Of a stretch of 49,507 bases of DNA, positions 36,079-44,789 are shown in pieces (positions within the stretch are counted from its first letter, which is position 1; every line of letters begins with the position of its first letter). The position numbers were made by a program, and so were the translations under genes. Source of the stretch: an uncultured Hyphomicrobiaceae bacterium (GTDB lineage: Bacteria; Pseudomonadota; Alphaproteobacteria; Rhizobiales; CALHAX01); assembly GCA_937931785.1 (NCBI GenBank), contig CALHAX010000013.1, positions 1-49,507 on the forward strand, written 5' to 3'. Below the pieces are notes generated by a model, which was not told the DNA's origin, did no database searches, and worked only from the letters and a program-made list of their open reading frames with translations.

Positions 36079-37189
36079 GTGGATCCTGTGCGTGGTGGCA
36101 GCAATGCTGTGCGGCCCATTCGTGCAATCGTCAGCGGCCCATGAAGTCCGTCCGGCCCTTGCTGACGTGACGATCTCCGGCGGGAGCATACGCCTTGAGA
36201 TGAAACTAAACCTCGAAGCCTTTGTTGCCAAGATCGACCTCGACGGTGTGACAGATACTGATGAGACCGAAAGCTCGCCAGATTATGACCGACTACGCGC
36301 CATGTCCGCGCCCGATCTTGAGATCGCCTTCCGTGCATTCTGGTCGGAGATGCAAAAGGGAATAAAAATAGAATCGCAGAGTGGAAGTGCCCTGCCTGAT
36401 CTTGTGTCGCTCGACGTGCCTGAAATCGGAAATATCGCACTGCCCCGGACGTCACGACTGGTGCTTGAGGCACGCGCCGGTGAACCCATGCAGATCGGTT
36501 GGGCGCGACGTTTCGGCAGCCTGATCGTACGCCAGCAGGGCATACCGGAGAAAGACGCTTTCACCGGCATGCTTTCCGGTGGCGAACTCACCCCGCCGCT
36601 CACAGCCCGTGGCGGAGTGCGTGAAGGTGGCTTCGCAACCTTTTGGCGTTACATCTTCACAGGCTTTGATCATATCGTTCCAAAAGGCCTCGATCACATC
36701 CTTTTCATCCTTGGTCTGTTTTTTCTTGCGCCACGTATACGTCCGTTGCTCTGGCAGGTCACCGCGTTCACGCTGGCACACACTGTTACGCTCGCCCTCG
36801 GCGCTCTGGACATCGTATCGGTGCCCCCGCAGATCGTGGAACCGTTGATTGCCGCATCGATTGTCTACGTCGCCGTCGAGAACATTTTCACTGACGGTTT
36901 GAGCCGCTGGCGCCCCGTCCTGATCTTCGGTTTTGGCCTGCTGCATGGGCTTGGGTTCGCGTCTGTTCTTGGTGAATTCGGTTTGCCGGATGGTCAGTTC
37001 ATCCCCGCATTGATTGGCTTCAACATCGGCGTAGAGATCGGGCAATTGGCCGTGATCGCTGTTGCATTCCTTGTCGTCGGCCTATGGTTCCGAAATCGCG
37101 ACTGGTATCGCACGCGCATTTCCATTCCTGCATCCTGCCTCATCGCACTGGTCGGCCTGTACTGGATGATTGAACGTATGGTTGCTTGA
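36062..37189 (+). CDS. HupE/UreJ-family membrane protein
   Basis: About 375 residues from the ATG at 36062 (GAGAG 5 nt upstream); ATG 36077 and GTG 36050 are alternatives. The signal peptide MWILCVVAAMLCGPFVQSSA is followed by a mature AHEVRP and a periplasmic beta domain (~30-190). Six to seven TM helices follow, with the HupE core GFDHIVPKGLDHILFILGLFF, FTLAHTVTLAL, LLHGLGFASVLGEFG and NIGVEIGQLAVI; the conserved His/Asp/Glu line a metal pathway. HupE/UreJ proteins take up nickel for hydrogenase or urease. It faces the DUF4198 gene divergently and meets zapE convergently, with 9 bp between. Confidence 0.9.
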   Translation: MFRRIMWILCVVAAMLCGPFVQSSAAHEVRPALADVTISGGSIRLEMKLNLEAFVAKIDLDGVTDTDETESSPDYDRLRAMSAPDLEIAFRAFWSEMQKGIKIESQSGSALPDLVSLDVPEIGNIALPRTSRLVLEARAGEPMQIGWARRFGSLIVRQQGIPEKDAFTGMLSGGELTPPLTARGGVREGGFATFWRYIFTGFDHIVPKGLDHILFILGLFFLAPRIRPLLWQVTAFTLAHTVTLALGALDIVSVPPQIVEPLIAASIVYVAVENIFTDGLSRWRPVLIFGFGLLHGLGFASVLGEFGLPDGQFIPALIGFNIGVEIGQLAVIAVAFLVVGLWFRNRDWYRTRISIPASCLIALVGLYWMIERMVA

Positions 37190-37198
37190 TAGCTCTCG

Positions 37199-38296
37199 CT
37201 AGCGTTGAGCGTAGCCCTCGGAGCGCATTTCTATCAAGCGAGAGGCGGTGCGCTCAAACAGGAAGGCGTCATCCCCTTGCGGATAGATCTCATGTGGTTC
37301 GCAGTCCGCAGACACGACAATGCGCACATGCGCGTCATAAAACGCATCGATGCATGTCACCAGCCTTCGCGCCTGATTGCGCTTGTCTGGCGTGAGTTTC
37401 GGAATACCTTCAATAAACACTGTATGAAACGCATCGGCAATCGCAAGGTAGTCGTTGGGACCAAGCGGTGGATCAAAAAGATCTTCATAGCGAAACCACG
37501 CCGCGCCTGCCGCCACTTCCGGCACAGGCAGTTGCCGCCCCTTCACGGCAAGCACAGATGGTTCGCCCTTTTGCGTTCCCGTCAACCGCAACCACGACTT
37601 CCGCATCTCTTGCGCATTTGCATCATCAGCAGGGGAAAAATACCGCGGCGATCCTGCAATTTTCTCCAGACGGTAATCCTTGCGGGATTCCAGATACAGC
37701 ACCTCGACATTGTCTTCGAGCAATTCGATAAACGGTTCGAACAATCCCCGATTCAGACCATCCTTGTAGAGACCGGTAGGCGGAACATTCGATGTCGCCA
37801 CAACGATGACATTGCGTTCGAACAAGCGCTCAAACAAGCGCCTGAGAATCATCGCATCCGCAATATCCGTGACATGAAACTCGTCAAAGCAAAGCAGCGC
37901 AGCCTCACCTGCCAGCGCATCCCCAACCACGGGAAGTGGATCACCATCATGCGACTTGCGTGCTTCGGAAATCCGCGTGTGGATATCCGCCATGAACTCA
38001 TGGAAATGCGCCCGACGTTTCGGCTCGAACGACACAGTGTCGTAAAACAGATCCATCAGCATGGTCTTTCCACGCCCGACACCACCGAAAAAATACAGCC
38101 CCTTCGGCACCTCACCCCGCTTGCGCGTGAAGAACGAGAACCAGTCCGTGCGGGATGGTGGTTCGTAGGACGCGAGCCTGTTTGCGAGAAGTTGCAACTT
38201 CTCCATGGCAAGCGCCTGCGCCGGATCAACATCAAGCTCACCCGATCTGATGAGGGCCCGGTATGCCTGAACAGGTGTGATGTGTGACGCGGTCAT
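37199..38296 (-). CDS. zapE: Cell division protein ZapE (AFG1-like ATPase)
   Basis: 365 residues. Walker A is YFFGGVGRGKTMLMDLFYD, followed by HFHEFMADIH, Walker B LLCFDEFHVTDIADAMILRRL, sensor VVATSNVPPTGLYKDGLNR and the C-terminal NQARRLVTCIDAFYD. These are the diagnostic blocks of AFG1/ZapE AAA-type ATPases. In bacteria it associates with the FtsZ ring; in mitochondria AFG1 assists turnover of oxidase subunits. The start ATG at 38296 gives MTASHITPVQAYRALIRSGEL, as in other alphaproteobacteria. Housekeeping gene. Confidence 0.95.
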   Translation of the reverse strand: MTASHITPVQAYRALIRSGELDVDPAQALAMEKLQLLANRLASYEPPSRTDWFSFFTRKRGEVPKGLYFFGGVGRGKTMLMDLFYDTVSFEPKRRAHFHEFMADIHTRISEARKSHDGDPLPVVGDALAGEAALLCFDEFHVTDIADAMILRRLFERLFERNVIVVATSNVPPTGLYKDGLNRGLFEPFIELLEDNVEVLYLESRKDYRLEKIAGSPRYFSPADDANAQEMRKSWLRLTGTQKGEPSVLAVKGRQLPVPEVAAGAAWFRYEDLFDPPLGPNDYLAIADAFHTVFIEGIPKLTPDKRNQARRLVTCIDAFYDAHVRIVVSADCEPHEIYPQGDDAFLFERTASRLIEMRSEGYAQR

Positions 38297-38356
38297 CGGT
38301 CTCGGCTAGCGGTCCACTCCAGCACCGTCAACTGAACTCTCGTCGATAACTGTCTT

Positions 38357-39214
38357 TTAGCCGGTTGTTCCGGGCGTACCCGCTTTCACCAATGCTTCAA
38401 CTTCGTCAAAACGCGCGCCCTGATAGAGCAACGACAGATCACCATCAGTCAGCGTGGCACGCGCCGCACGCAGCATTGCACCCATGGCGACACGTGCCAG
38501 TGACGAACCGAAACTGATCCGCATCACCCCCGCTTCAATCAGTTCTGATAAAGGCAGGTCAGCGGGGAGCCCAAGATCTGTGACGATGTTGACCGGTTTG
38601 GACACCGCGCTACAGACAGAACGCACGGACGCAATATCGGGCAACTCTGGTGCATAAAGAACATCGGCACCAAGATCTTCGAAGGCCTCGAGACGTGCAA
38701 TCGTATCAGCAAGATCTGGACGTCCGTAGGAAAAATTTTCGGATCGCGCCGTCAGAACGAACGGATGTTTGATTGCACGCGCTGCCTCAACAGCCGCCTC
38801 GATCCGGGCAACAGCGACATCAAACGCAAAGATCGGCGCATCCGGATCGCCAGTCGTATCTTCAATCGTACATCCGGCAAGGCCAATATCTCCAGCCATC
38901 CGAACAGTTTGTGCGACGTCTTCCGGCGTCGGACCAAACCCGTCTTCAAGATCGGCGCTGACCGGCAATGACGTGGCCGCAATCATATCGCGCGCATGAT
39001 CCAGAGCGACCTCACGCGGGATCGCACCGGCGCCATCCATACGTCCTGCAACGATCGCAGCGCCCCAACTCGTCGTTGCAATCGCGCTGTATCCAAGCCC
39101 GGCAAGCATACGCGCAGAGCCAACATCCCATGCGTTCGGCAAGATAAAAATTTTTCCACTTTCATGAAGAGCACGAAACGCTTCGAACTTGTCCGCCACG
39201 ATCGCATCACTCAT
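38357..39214 (-). CDS. Isocitrate lyase/PEP mutase-family enzyme
   Basis: 285 residues, TIM barrel of the ICL/PEPM superfamily: FILPNAWDVGSARMLAGLGY, ATTSWGAAI, PVSADLEDGFG (metal-binding acidic motif), GCTIEDTTG and LTARSENFSYGRPDL. The loop has no KKCGH, so it is not a true isocitrate lyase; the subgroup includes carboxyvinyl-carboxyphosphonate phosphorylmutase-, oxaloacetate decarboxylase- and 2-methylisocitrate lyase-like enzymes. Its ATG overlaps the stop of the preceding flavoprotein gene by 4 bp (39211-39214), so they are translated together. Confidence 0.9.
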   Translation of the reverse strand: MSDAIVADKFEAFRALHESGKIFILPNAWDVGSARMLAGLGYSAIATTSWGAAIVAGRMDGAGAIPREVALDHARDMIAATSLPVSADLEDGFGPTPEDVAQTVRMAGDIGLAGCTIEDTTGDPDAPIFAFDVAVARIEAAVEAARAIKHPFVLTARSENFSYGRPDLADTIARLEAFEDLGADVLYAPELPDIASVRSVCSAVSKPVNIVTDLGLPADLPLSELIEAGVMRISFGSSLARVAMGAMLRAARATLTDGDLSLLYQGARFDEVEALVKAGTPGTTG

Positions 39215-39759
39215 TGGAAAATCCCCGTATTCTTGCCGTCCAGACTCACTGTGTTTTTTTTCGCCCAGTAGGCATGAAGTTCATCGTCGGTCATTGCAGC
39301 ATAGAACGGTTCAAGCTCATCCGGTCCGCGCTCCTTGACCAGATCGAAGACCGGGACGCCCGTGCCACAGGACGTCTCGACGCGATCGATCGAGACATCG
39401 AAAATCTGCCGCGATCCCCCAAGCACGGGGAAGAGCGAAACAAGATTAGTCCAGTCGTCGTCCCGCGGATGAACGACCCTGGCTCGTCCATACACCCGAA
39501 GTGTGAGGGCTGCTCCTTCGAAAGCGCAAAACATCAGCGTCATGCGATCAAGTGCACGAACATGTGCCGCCGTTTCGTTGCCGCTGCCCGACAAACTCAG
39601 CCATACAATCCGTGACGGCGACAAAACACGCAGTGTGTCAAGCCCCTTGGGTGAAACGTTGACTTTTCCGTCCGCTGCTGCCGTTGCTACAAAGAACAGA
39701 TTTTGCGCCTCGATGAATTTCTGGAACCGCGGAATGAGGGCCGTGAAACGCTCTGGCAT
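39211..39759 (-). CDS. Pyridoxamine 5'-phosphate oxidase-like flavoprotein
   Basis: 182 residues with the split-barrel PNPOx fold (PF01243 type): FIEAQNLFFVATAAADGKVNVSPKGLD, SRIVWLSLSGSGNETAAHV and MLMFCAFEGAALTLRVYGRARVV. It is close in layout to stand-alone FMN-binding oxidases and reductases rather than to PdxH, which is longer and carries a PLP-binding C-terminus. AGGA lies 9 nt before the ATG at 39759. It is in a two-gene unit with the PEP mutase-family enzyme; the shared substrate is unknown. Confidence 0.9.
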   Translation of the reverse strand: MPERFTALIPRFQKFIEAQNLFFVATAAADGKVNVSPKGLDTLRVLSPSRIVWLSLSGSGNETAAHVRALDRMTLMFCAFEGAALTLRVYGRARVVHPRDDDWTNLVSLFPVLGGSRQIFDVSIDRVETSCGTGVPVFDLVKERGPDELEPFYAAMTDDELHAYWAKKNTVSLDGKNTGIFQ

Positions 39760-39805
39760 GTGAGTAATCCTGTCGGTCTACATTGAATGCCACCTTAGCT
39801 GACGT

Positions 39806-39829
39806 CTCCTGACACCCCTCTGTCAGGAG
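39806..39829 (-). terminator. Hairpin after the agmatinase-family gene
   Basis: Perfect 9-bp arms CTCCTGACA (39806-39814) and TGTCAGGAG (39821-39829), loop CCCCTC, 13 bp past the stop of the agmatinase-family gene on the minus strand. No U-tract follows, so it could be a Rho-independent-like or pausing stem separating this unit from the flavoprotein genes. Confidence 0.5.
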
Positions 39830-39841
39830 TCTCCATCGGAA

Positions 39842-40843
39842 TCATGTGTCTGTGCGGAACTGTTCGGCAATCAGGCTCACCATCTCGAACATGACGTTTG
39901 ACGCCACCATCGACGTGATGTTGTTCGGCGAATCCTTGGTGGGCATAAGGCAAACCACATCGCCACCAATGATATCCTTGCCGCGTACGGACCGTAGTAA
40001 CGTCATCGCCTCGTTGATCCGAAATCCTTCCTCGCCGGCTTCAAGGTTTGACACTGCAGGTGCTACAGTCGGATCAAGGCAATCGAGATCAAACGTGATG
40101 TAGAGCGGATGGTCGCCAATCTTCTCACGGATGATATTACAACAGGCCTCAACACCCAGTTCGTGAAACCGCTCCATCGTGATCACTTCGTAACCGAGAT
40201 CGATTGACGGCTGCAGCCAGTCAAGCGTCCGCGTGTTTCCACGCAATCCGATTTGCACGCTTTTCGTCGGATCAATGTGGCCCTGATGAACAAGATAGCT
40301 GCCCCAGTGCGCCGCAGATTTTTTTGCGCCAAGGAAATGATCGACATGCTCGAAAACATCCGTGTGGGCGTCGAGATGCAGCAGTGCTGCTTTCTTGCCA
40401 CCGGTCAGTTTCGAAGTTGGACCACCTAGCGCCTGCAGGATGCCCCCCGTGATGGAATGGTCTCCACCTATAGAAACAGGACGCGTGCCTGCCGCATCGA
40501 TACGGGTATAAAAATCCGTCATGCGCTGAATGCAGGCTTCGTTGTCATTCGCCTCAGGAAACGGGACATCACCAAGATCATTGATCCGGCACGTATCCCA
40601 CGGCACGAACCCGAATTTTCCATGCGCCCGCCGCTGTAATCTGGAAACATTCCGCACGGCGCGTGGACCAAGATGCTGGTCTCTTTCTGTTGTTCCGTTC
40701 CCTGTCGAGTGCGGCACGCCTATCAGTGCAATATCGCAGCTCTTTGGATCGCTCTCATGTGGCGCACCGAACAACGTCGGCACCCCCCACCAGTACAGGC
40801 TGTCCATCATGCGTTCAGGTGGGAATTCGGGAGACTCTGACAT
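39842..40843 (-). CDS. speB: Agmatinase-family ureohydrolase
   Basis: 333 residues of the arginase/agmatinase fold. The dinuclear Mn-binding motifs are complete: GGDHS (126-130), HLDAHTD (156-162) and FDLDCLDP (251-258). The lid and loop sequences are closer to agmatinase and guanidinobutyrase-type enzymes than to arginase; the exact guanidino substrate cannot be read from sequence. It follows the DddP-like M24 gene with a 57-bp gap on the same strand, suggesting an operon. The symbol reflects the family; true agmatinase activity is unproven. Confidence 0.85.
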   Translation of the reverse strand: MSESPEFPPERMMDSLYWWGVPTLFGAPHESDPKSCDIALIGVPHSTGNGTTERDQHLGPRAVRNVSRLQRRAHGKFGFVPWDTCRINDLGDVPFPEANDNEACIQRMTDFYTRIDAAGTRPVSIGGDHSITGGILQALGGPTSKLTGGKKAALLHLDAHTDVFEHVDHFLGAKKSAAHWGSYLVHQGHIDPTKSVQIGLRGNTRTLDWLQPSIDLGYEVITMERFHELGVEACCNIIREKIGDHPLYITFDLDCLDPTVAPAVSNLEAGEEGFRINEAMTLLRSVRGKDIIGGDVVCLMPTKDSPNNITSMVASNVMFEMVSLIAEQFRTDT

Positions 40844-40900
40844 GGGCTTGCTAACTACTCCTGAATAGAAAACGTCTTCGCCCCCAAGAAAGAAGAGGCA

Positions 40901-42247
40901 TTACGTTGATACGCACAATCCACTCTGCCACGCATCCACGTCCGGCGTAAGTTCCATTGGGAACGTATCCATGAATCTGATCCCGTCAGACATTACGACA
41001 CCCTGCCGTTCCATTTTGCAACCGTTGGCGCCACCGACGCGTCCAATATATGTTTCGACGCAAATGCACATGCCTTCCTCGAACACGCCGTCATAGAGTC
41101 CGGGATTGCCAGGCTCCGGATACGACACGGCTGGATACTCATCACACAACCCGACACCATGGATCACGACACCGTAGCGTTGCGGAAAATAATCTTCAGG
41201 AAGCTTGTACCCTTTTTCGGCAAACTCGAAGAACGACACGCCCGGCTTGATCAACGCGGCATTCATGTTGATCTGATCCATCCCCATGGCGTGGTTCGAA
41301 ATCTGTTCATTTGTCGGCGCACCGCCAGGACACACCCAGGTGCGTGATATGTCCGAGCAATAACCATATGGCCCCACCAGGTCAGTATCAAAGCCAACTG
41401 TGTCTCCAACTTCGATCACCCGGTCACTGCACTCCTGCATCCATGGATTGGTCCGCGGTCCAGATGACAGCAGGCGCGTTTCGATCCACTCGCCTCCACG
41501 GGCAATATTGGTTTGATGGAGAATGGACCAGAGCTGATTTTCCGTCATGCCGGGCTTGAGCCCTCGCCACATCTCGGCAATCCCGATTTCCGACGTGAGC
41601 ACGGACCGTCGCATGGCCTTCAACTCTTCAGGATGTTTTATTTTTCGCGCTTCTTCCGCAAACGCCATGCTCGAATGGCATTCAATCCCGAGTGCCTGAA
41701 GTGCCTCAATCCCGTCCTGATCACACGTATCGAGTTGCAGACGCGTGTTTCCACCACCGTGTTGGCGCACAAGATCTGCTATCTCTGCCGCCCATTCCTT
41801 GGCTTTCTCTTTCTCGTGTTGCCCCGCACCAAAGTATGCCCAACCGATCGCCGGACGCGTCTCGTCGATCAACGGATAATCAGCAGAGAGGTGTTCGCAC
41901 TTGTGAAAGTCGAACAAGAGTACGGGTCCTTCCGTTGCGATGAACGCATATCGGACGGGATTGTGCATCGTCCAGATCTGCATGTTCGTCGCATCAAGCG
42001 CATAGCGAATATTCAACGGATCATAAAGCACACAGCCCGCCATATCGCGTTCGCGCAGTTGCTCCCTTACGCGCTCAAGCCGGTAGGCCCGGATCACATC
42101 CAGATCAGGAGCAACAAGTCCGGCCGCTGCCCATTCATCCTTTGCCGGGTTGCTTGAGGCTTCAGCATTGACGAACCCCACGGCGTGTCCCGGTCCTCGC
42201 CGTGATGGATCGATTTTCGGCATATGGCGGGCGTCGCGATTGTCCAT
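40901..42247 (-). CDS. dddP: M24-fold metalloenzyme, candidate DMSP lyase DddP
   Basis: 448 residues from the ATG at 42247, chosen because GGGAG lies 6 nt upstream and the length matches DddP (~446 residues); a GTG at 42280 adds 11 residues. It is a creatinase/aminopeptidase P-like two-domain protein. Putative metal residues D287, D289, D299, H363, E398 and E413 reproduce the spacing of the published DddP metal set (D295, D297, D307, H371, E406, E421) with a constant offset of eight. Blocks such as YDPLNIRYALDATNMQIW, GGEWIETRLL and HGVGLCDEYPAVSYP are DddP-like. DddP cleaves DMSP to DMS and acrylate. A close paralogue with another substrate remains possible. Confidence 0.75.
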   Translation of the reverse strand: MDNRDARHMPKIDPSRRGPGHAVGFVNAEASSNPAKDEWAAAGLVAPDLDVIRAYRLERVREQLRERDMAGCVLYDPLNIRYALDATNMQIWTMHNPVRYAFIATEGPVLLFDFHKCEHLSADYPLIDETRPAIGWAYFGAGQHEKEKAKEWAAEIADLVRQHGGGNTRLQLDTCDQDGIEALQALGIECHSSMAFAEEARKIKHPEELKAMRRSVLTSEIGIAEMWRGLKPGMTENQLWSILHQTNIARGGEWIETRLLSSGPRTNPWMQECSDRVIEVGDTVGFDTDLVGPYGYCSDISRTWVCPGGAPTNEQISNHAMGMDQINMNAALIKPGVSFFEFAEKGYKLPEDYFPQRYGVVIHGVGLCDEYPAVSYPEPGNPGLYDGVFEEGMCICVETYIGRVGGANGCKMERQGVVMSDGIRFMDTFPMELTPDVDAWQSGLCVST

Positions 42248-42360
42248 GTCAGGCTCCCGGTCTGGCGGCATAACTCTCACAGGGTTGCAGCGTGCCAGCC
42301 CCGGTCTCGCAGGGGAATGCCCCCAAGCGACATTTCACCTGTGTTTCGGGTCCCCGTGCG

Positions 42361-44640
42361 TCACGCATAGCCCCCGACCGGCGTGCCCGCGAGCGCAGCG
42401 ATATTGATCAGTCCGCGAACGGTGATGGACGACGTCACGATATGTGCCCTGTTGCCCATGCCCATCAGGATCGGCCCGACCTCGGTGCCCTCCGAAAAGG
42501 ATTTCAGCGTATTGCGAACGGCACTGGCGATCTCGGTGTTGGCGAACACAAGCACATTGGCTCGCCCATTTAGTCGGGAACCATCGAAAAGCCGGTTCCG
42601 CAACTCAGGGTCAATCGCTGCGTCCAGCCGCATCTCACCTTCATACTCAAAATTGCAGCCTAGTGCATCGAGCCGCCCGACGGCTTCACGCATCAACCGC
42701 CCCGTTGCGGTGTCTAGATCGCCGAATTGCGAATTGGAACAAAGCGCCACGCGAGGTTCAAGACCGAAGCGGCGTACATGACGCGCCGCACCAATGACAG
42801 TTTCTGCAATTTGTTCAGACGTGGGATGCGGATTTACTTGCGTGTCCGCCACGAAAATCGGACCAGCGTCCAGTATCAACAACGACAGCGCGCCTATGGG
42901 CGAAAGTTCATCTGTCGCAAGCATCTGCTCGACATACCGAAGATGCCAGAGGTATTGCCCGAACGTTCCGCAAATCAAGCTGTCGGCCTCACCAAGGTGA
43001 ACCATTGTGGAACCAATAGCCGTCGTGTTGGTACGCAGAATAGCCTGCGCCAGATCAGGCGTCACGCCGTGCCGCTTCAAGACGGAGTAATAAGCCTCCC
43101 AATATGTTCGAAACCGCGGATCATTTTCTGGATTGACGAATTGAAAGCAGTCTGTTGCCTCGACCGGAAGTCCGAGATGGCGGCAGCGGTCTGCAATAAC
43201 CGTAGGCCGTCCGATCAGGATGGGTTGATCAATCGAATCCTCAACCATGGCAACGGCAGCTCTGAGAACGCGTTCATCCTCACCTTCGGCAAAGACGATC
43301 TTGCGGCTCTCGTCCCCGGCAGCTTCAAACACTGGCCGCATAACCATTGAAGACCGGTAGACCGTGCTCGCCAGACTGTCCTGATACTGCTTGAAATCTG
43401 AAATCGGTTCATTGGCGACGCCGGTTTCCATGGCTGCACGCGCGACGGCGGTGGCGATAATCGGTAACAGGCGATTATCGAACGGCTTCGGGATTAAATA
43501 GGTCTTGCCATACGTCAGTTGTTCTCCGCTATACACTTCCGCAGTTTCTGCAGAAGATGTTTGCCGCGCCAGATCAGCAATTGCGGCCACACAAGCAATC
43601 TTCATTTCGTCATTGATTTCACTCGCAGCAACATCAAGCGCACCACGAAATATGAACGGAAAACACAGCACATTGTTGACCTGGTTCGGGTAGTCGGATC
43701 GACCGGTTGCAACGATCGCATCAGGGACAACGGCGTAGACATCCTCAGGCATGATTTCGGGAACAGGATTGGCCAGTGCCATGATGATGGGTTCGCAAGC
43801 CATGGATTTCACCATGGCAGGTGTCAGGACATTCGCGCCTGAAAGCCCGAGAAACAGATCGGCCCCGGCAATCGCATCAACCAGTTCAATGTATTTGCCT
43901 TCGCGGGCAAATTCCGCCTTCTGTTCATTGCCCTCGTCATTGCGGTCCTTGTGAACGAGACCGTCGATATCATAAAGCCAGATGTTTTTTCTCTGAACGC
44001 CTAGCTTCATCAAGAGGTTGAGGCACGCAATGCCCGCCGCACCACCGCCAGTTGAGACAATCTTGATATCCTTGAAGTCCCGCTTCGTCAGGTGCAAGGC
44101 ATTCATGACCGCAGCACCGACAACGATCGCCGTGCCGTGTTGATCATCATGGAAAACCGGAATTTTCATCTGTTCGCGGCAAATTCGCTCGACGATAAAA
44201 CAGTCGGGAGCCTTGATGTCTTCAAGATTGATCGCACCAAAGGTGGGCTCAAGTGCAATCACATGCTTTGCCAATGTTTCCGGATCATCAGCGTTCAACT
44301 CGATGTCAAAGCAATCGATACCGGCAAACTTTTTGAACAGAACCGCCTTGCCTTCCATGATCGGTTTGGATGCAAGCGGCCCGATGTTACCAAGACCAAG
44401 TGCCGCCGATCCATTCGTGACGACGGCCACAAGATTGCCCTTGATTGTGAAACGCGATGCAAGGGACGGGTTGTCCTTGATAGCCAGACACGCCTCGGCC
44501 ACGCCTGGTGAATAAGCGCGCGACAGGTCACGCGGGTTGGCGAGAGGCTTCGTTGGTCGAATTTCGAGTTTTCCAGGCTTCGGGAACTCATGATAACGCA
44601 GCGCAGCCATACGCTGGGCATCTTCAATTTTAGATGTCAT
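42361..44640 (-). CDS. maeB: NADP-dependent malic enzyme with C-terminal phosphotransacetylase domain (MaeB)
   Basis: 759 residues. Malic N-terminal domain (~15-150; SRAYSPGVAEACLAI, SKPIMEGKAVLFKKFAGIDCFDIEL), NAD(P)-binding domain (~160-400; CREQMKIPVFHDDQHGTA, STGGGAAGIACLNLL), then a phosphate acetyl/butyryltransferase domain (~425-755; FAEGEDERVLRAA, GPIFVADTQVNPHPT). The fusion is standard for proteobacterial MaeB. It converts malate to pyruvate with NADPH; the C-terminal part is usually regulatory (acetyl-CoA) rather than catalytic. Start ATG 44640 with AGG 7 nt upstream. It lies 113 bp upstream of the DddP-like gene. Confidence 0.95.
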   Translation of the reverse strand: MTSKIEDAQRMAALRYHEFPKPGKLEIRPTKPLANPRDLSRAYSPGVAEACLAIKDNPSLASRFTIKGNLVAVVTNGSAALGLGNIGPLASKPIMEGKAVLFKKFAGIDCFDIELNADDPETLAKHVIALEPTFGAINLEDIKAPDCFIVERICREQMKIPVFHDDQHGTAIVVGAAVMNALHLTKRDFKDIKIVSTGGGAAGIACLNLLMKLGVQRKNIWLYDIDGLVHKDRNDEGNEQKAEFAREGKYIELVDAIAGADLFLGLSGANVLTPAMVKSMACEPIIMALANPVPEIMPEDVYAVVPDAIVATGRSDYPNQVNNVLCFPFIFRGALDVAASEINDEMKIACVAAIADLARQTSSAETAEVYSGEQLTYGKTYLIPKPFDNRLLPIIATAVARAAMETGVANEPISDFKQYQDSLASTVYRSSMVMRPVFEAAGDESRKIVFAEGEDERVLRAAVAMVEDSIDQPILIGRPTVIADRCRHLGLPVEATDCFQFVNPENDPRFRTYWEAYYSVLKRHGVTPDLAQAILRTNTTAIGSTMVHLGEADSLICGTFGQYLWHLRYVEQMLATDELSPIGALSLLILDAGPIFVADTQVNPHPTSEQIAETVIGAARHVRRFGLEPRVALCSNSQFGDLDTATGRLMREAVGRLDALGCNFEYEGEMRLDAAIDPELRNRLFDGSRLNGRANVLVFANTEIASAVRNTLKSFSEGTEVGPILMGMGNRAHIVTSSITVRGLINIAALAGTPVGGYA

Positions 44641-44789
44641 TTGGAACCTGATTGGACTGGCATGGCCGATGCGTCGGCACGATCACAGCCAATGTGACGC
44701 GCCCGACACAAAACTACAACCCGCCATTCGGCACGCAATACCGGTGTGGTTTGCTGTGCGAACTCAAACCATGTCCAATGGCTCCATCA

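Noticed and set aside
37205-38287. 360-codon + strand open frame
   Set aside because: It is the antisense of zapE, which has intact ATPase motifs; the + frame is rich in His/Arg/Cys without any motif.
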